Shown here: positions 61,984-64,000 of the stretch, piece after piece
How the letters are laid out: each line of letters starts with the position of its first letter
Numbering within the stretch: position 1 is the first letter of the stretch
Assembly: GCF_014207435.1 (NCBI RefSeq)
Contig: NZ_JACHGH010000004.1
Coordinates: forward strand, 186,001 to 250,000
Reading direction: 5' to 3'
DNA: 64,000 nucleotides
Origin: Salirhabdus euzebyi
GTDB taxonomy: Bacteria > Bacillota > Bacilli > Bacillales > Alkalibacillaceae
Made by a program: the position numbers and the translations under genes
Notes under the pieces: generated by a model
Told to the model about the DNA's origin: nothing
Database searches by the model: none
What the model saw: the letters and a program-made list of their open reading frames with translations, nothing else

Positions 61984-62397
61984 ATGATTCATGAATGTAC
62001 GGTGAAAGTGAGAGCATTTGAAACAGATGGTCTAGGTCATGTAAGTAATATTAGTTATTTTATTTATTTGGAAGAAGCTCGTATTGAATTATTTAGGGAA
62101 TTAGGAGCTAGTTTAGAAATGGGCGAATGGGAGTTTATTTTAGCTTCTACTTCTTGTGATTTTAAGCAACAAGCATATTTTGATGAAAAACTAACCGTTG
62201 AAACGTCAGTCGAAAAAATTGGGAATAGTAGTTTTCATCTTTATCATGAAGTTGTCAATGATCGAGGGATAATTGCTACTGGAAAAGCTGCCATCGTTCA
62301 TTTTGATTTTCATACACAAAGAGCTTCTGCTTTACCAATTGAAATGCGTGCGAAACTAGAACAATTTATGGAGACTACTAAAGTAAAGGAGAGATAA
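61984..62397 (+). CDS. acyl-CoA thioesterase, hotdog fold (4HBT-like)
   Basis: A 137-residue hotdog protein: VRAFETDGLGHVSNISYFIYLEEAR is the 4-hydroxybenzoyl-CoA thioesterase motif with catalytic Asp and conserved Asn. It would release CoA from an acyl-CoA of the pathway. ATG 61984 has TTAGGAGG; the ATG at 61966 precedes that site and is rejected. Cotranscribed with its neighbours. Confidence 0.88.
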   Translation: MIHECTVKVRAFETDGLGHVSNISYFIYLEEARIELFRELGASLEMGEWEFILASTSCDFKQQAYFDEKLTVETSVEKIGNSSFHLYHEVVNDRGIIATGKAAIVHFDFHTQRASALPIEMRAKLEQFMETTKVKER

Positions 62398-62398
62398 T

Positions 62399-63463
62399 AT
62401 GATTAAGGATACGATCCCTGTTCGAAAGGGAGAGGAGTTGGACGCAGCTAATCTGGAGCAGTTTTTACGCGAGAAAATTGCAAACTTGCCAGACAGCCCT
62501 CTTCGTATTGAACAATTTCCTTCCGGGCATTCCAACCTAACCTATTTGTTATCCATGGGGAATTGGGAAGCGGTTTTGAGAAGGCCACCTCTTGGTCCGG
62601 TTGCCGCAAAAGCACATGATATGAAAAGGGAATTTACCATTCTCCGCGCTCTACATCCACATTTTAAGCTCGCACCAAAACCGTTTCTTTACGAAGAGGA
62701 ATCTGACATTGTTGGCAGTTCTTTTTTTGTTATGGAACGACGAAAAGGTGTCGTATTTGATACGGATTTCCCTAAAGGAGTAGAGGAGTCATTAGAAAAT
62801 GGAGAGCTGATTTCTGAAACAATGATAAAGACGTTAGTAAATCTTCACCAGGTCGATTATACGAAAACAGAGTTAGCGGAGTTTACGAAGCCAGACGGTT
62901 TTATGAAGCGACAAGTAGAAGGTTGGAATCGCCGCTACGAGCGAGCGATGACAGACGATATTCCTCATGTTGAAAATGTCATGATGTGGTTACAGAGTAA
63001 CGTGCCAGAGTCCAGTGATGCAACCGTTATCCATTATGATTTTAAGTGTAATAATGCAATGTTTAATCCGAATAACTTACGTGAAATGACGGGTTTGTTT
63101 GATTGGGAAATGACGACAGTTGGAGATCCATTGGCTGATTTAGGTGTCACGTTAAGCTATTGGATGGAAGATTCAGATCCGGAGTTTTTAAAACGTGGTT
63201 TAGGGAAGCCGCCAGTTACGACAAAGCCAGGATTTTATACTCGTAAACAGTTTGCGGAAAAATACGCAGCCTATACGGGTAGGGATTTAACGAATTTACC
63301 TTTTTATGTTGCCTTTGCTTATTTTAAGCTAGCTGTTATTGTCCAACAAATCTATTATCGTTATAAAAAAGGGCAGACGAATGACCAACGCTTCGCTCAC
63401 TTTAATAAGGCAGCAGAAGGGTTAATTGCTTATGCCAATCATATTTCGCGAAGTGGATTGTAG
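62399..63463 (+). CDS. APH-family phosphotransferase (ACAD10/11-like)
   Basis: A 354-residue kinase-like protein of the aminoglycoside phosphotransferase fold. FPSGHSNLTYLL is the glycine loop, VLRRPPLGPVAAKAHDM holds the lysine region, VIHYDFKCNNAMF is the catalytic loop (Asp and Asn) and GLFDWEMTTVGDPLADLG the metal-binding Asp. Proteins of this branch accompany acyl-CoA dehydrogenases; the mammalian homologues phosphorylate 4-hydroxyacyl-CoA. That fits the operon, but the substrate is an inference. ATG 62399 lies 1 base after the thioesterase stop, with AAAGGAGAG. Confidence 0.88.
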   Translation: MIKDTIPVRKGEELDAANLEQFLREKIANLPDSPLRIEQFPSGHSNLTYLLSMGNWEAVLRRPPLGPVAAKAHDMKREFTILRALHPHFKLAPKPFLYEEESDIVGSSFFVMERRKGVVFDTDFPKGVEESLENGELISETMIKTLVNLHQVDYTKTELAEFTKPDGFMKRQVEGWNRRYERAMTDDIPHVENVMMWLQSNVPESSDATVIHYDFKCNNAMFNPNNLREMTGLFDWEMTTVGDPLADLGVTLSYWMEDSDPEFLKRGLGKPPVTTKPGFYTRKQFAEKYAAYTGRDLTNLPFYVAFAYFKLAVIVQQIYYRYKKGQTNDQRFAHFNKAAEGLIAYANHISRSGL

Positions 63464-63469
63464 GTTGTG

Positions 63470-64000
63470 GTGAGAAAAATACACGTTATCTTTAAAAAAG
63501 AAGATATAAATCCCAGACTTTTACCTGGCAAGACAGTTGTCGTTTTTGATGTATTGCTGGCAACTTCTGTTATTTGTGCGTTGTTAGCAGCAGGCGCAAA
63601 AAAGATTTTCCCGGTTATTAATGATCGTGAAGCGTTAAGGAAGGCAAGTCGGCGGCCGGATAAATCGTACCAATTAGTCGGAGAGAGTAACGGTTTACCA
63701 ATTAAAGACTTTTTGCTACCTAGTCCCTCCCTACTAACACCGACGGCGAAGGGGAAGTCATACATTTTATCGACAACGAACGGAACGGTTGCCCTTCGAG
63801 GGGCTGCTGGTGCAGCTACGATTTATGCTAGTTCGTTACTAAACAATCGAGCAATGGCGAAAGAGTTATGTGATGACAATCAGGATGTAGTTTTCATTTG
63901 TGCAGGTTCTAGTGGACAGTTTTGCTTAGAAGATTTGGTAGGATGTGGGCATTTAATTGATCATTTAACTAGATTGGGAGACTTTACGTTAACGGATGCT
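63470..64000 (+). CDS. ComB-like phosphosulfolactate phosphatase family protein, partial
   Basis: The frame runs from GTG 63470 (or 63467) to the window end without a stop, at least 177 residues. It matches the ComB/YitC family: FDVLLATSVICALLAAGAKKIFPV (the DxLxATxxI pattern), GESNGLPIKDF, ILSTTNGTVALRGAA and FICAGSSGQFCLEDLVGCG. ComB hydrolyses 2-phosphosulfolactate in coenzyme M biosynthesis, and YitC serves spore sulfolactate synthesis in Bacillus; its role in this operon is unclear. The start has only a weak site (TAGG); distance to the upstream stop is 6 bases. The C-terminus is cut by the window. Confidence 0.75.
   Translation, partial: MRKIHVIFKKEDINPRLLPGKTVVVFDVLLATSVICALLAAGAKKIFPVINDREALRKASRRPDKSYQLVGESNGLPIKDFLLPSPSLLTPTAKGKSYILSTTNGTVALRGAAGAATIYASSLLNNRAMAKELCDDNQDVVFICAGSSGQFCLEDLVGCGHLIDHLTRLGDFTLTDA

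Noticed and set aside
63439-63765. 108-codon minus-strand frame at the window end
   Set aside because: It lies opposite the partial ComB-like gene, whose protein motifs are clear on the plus strand.

Overview
This 64 kb window is AT-rich chromosomal DNA of an aerobic Gram-positive bacterium of the Bacillaceae type. The signs are strong AGGAGG-like ribosome binding sites with frequent GTG/TTG starts, a qoxABCD-type quinol oxidase, a DgcK-like diguanylate cyclase, an NrnB-like DHH nuclease, GuaC behind PurR-like boxes, a TPP riboswitch in front of a ThiXYZ-type operon, and dispersed GC-richer repeats of a kind common between Bacillaceae genes. I cannot name the species. There are no rRNA or tRNA genes, no CRISPR array and no intact insertion sequence.

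Layout. (1) 0.16-9.0 kb: a four-gene, same-strand defence-type operon: PLD-like/SNF2-type helicase, DUF4391 protein, type III DNA methyltransferase (Mod), type III restriction subunit (Res). (2) 9.1-12.0 kb: NUDIX hydrolase, then a small operon of a DUF4145-like protein, a 61-residue protein and a PC4/YdbC-like single-strand DNA binder, then a small membrane protein. (3) 12.2-17.4 kb: guaC, a 1.3 kb gene-free patch of repeats and palindromes, a DUF817 membrane protein and a two-gene ABC transporter. (4) 17.5-21.3 kb: a TPP-riboswitch operon for uptake of a thiamine pyrimidine precursor that also carries a thiamine-binding protein and a TatD-family hydrolase. (5) 21.4-26.8 kb: small membrane protein, diguanylate cyclase, and on the minus strand the aa3 quinol oxidase genes, with a histidine-rich tail on subunit II. 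(6) 27.1-29.3 kb: TetR regulator, NmrA-like reductase and flavin reductase, with paired palindromic operators.

(7) 29.7-42.9 kb is the most notable block: GH65 phosphorylase, sugar ABC importer (binding lipoprotein and two permeases, no ATPase), DUF624 protein, LacI regulator, cytoplasmic Cys-type sulfatase, formylglycine-generating enzyme (FGE), beta-phosphoglucomutase and a second GH65 phosphorylase. Together these suggest import of a sulfated glucoside, desulfation in the cytosol, phosphorolysis to beta-glucose 1-phosphate, and conversion to glucose 6-phosphate. AAAACGTTTT-core operators lie before the first gene, and a perfect 22-bp palindrome with the same core lies inside the FGE coding sequence. 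The FGE itself carries a CGPSR sequence near its N-terminus, which matches the motif FGEs modify.

(8) 43.0-57.7 kb: mostly ordinary single genes: two alpha/beta hydrolases and an anchored third, CoA-type NUDIX, a serine hydrolase and a TetR regulator sharing an operator, MFS transporter, GNATs, NrnB-like nuclease, VOC protein, acyl-CoA synthetase, MarR and a Dph6-related ATPase. (9) 57.9-64.0 kb: an acyl-CoA metabolism operon (SDR, acyl-CoA ligase, TetR, 3-hydroxyacyl-CoA dehydrogenase, thioesterase, APH-like phosphotransferase, and a ComB-like phosphatase cut by the window end) with two copies of a palindromic TetR-type operator.
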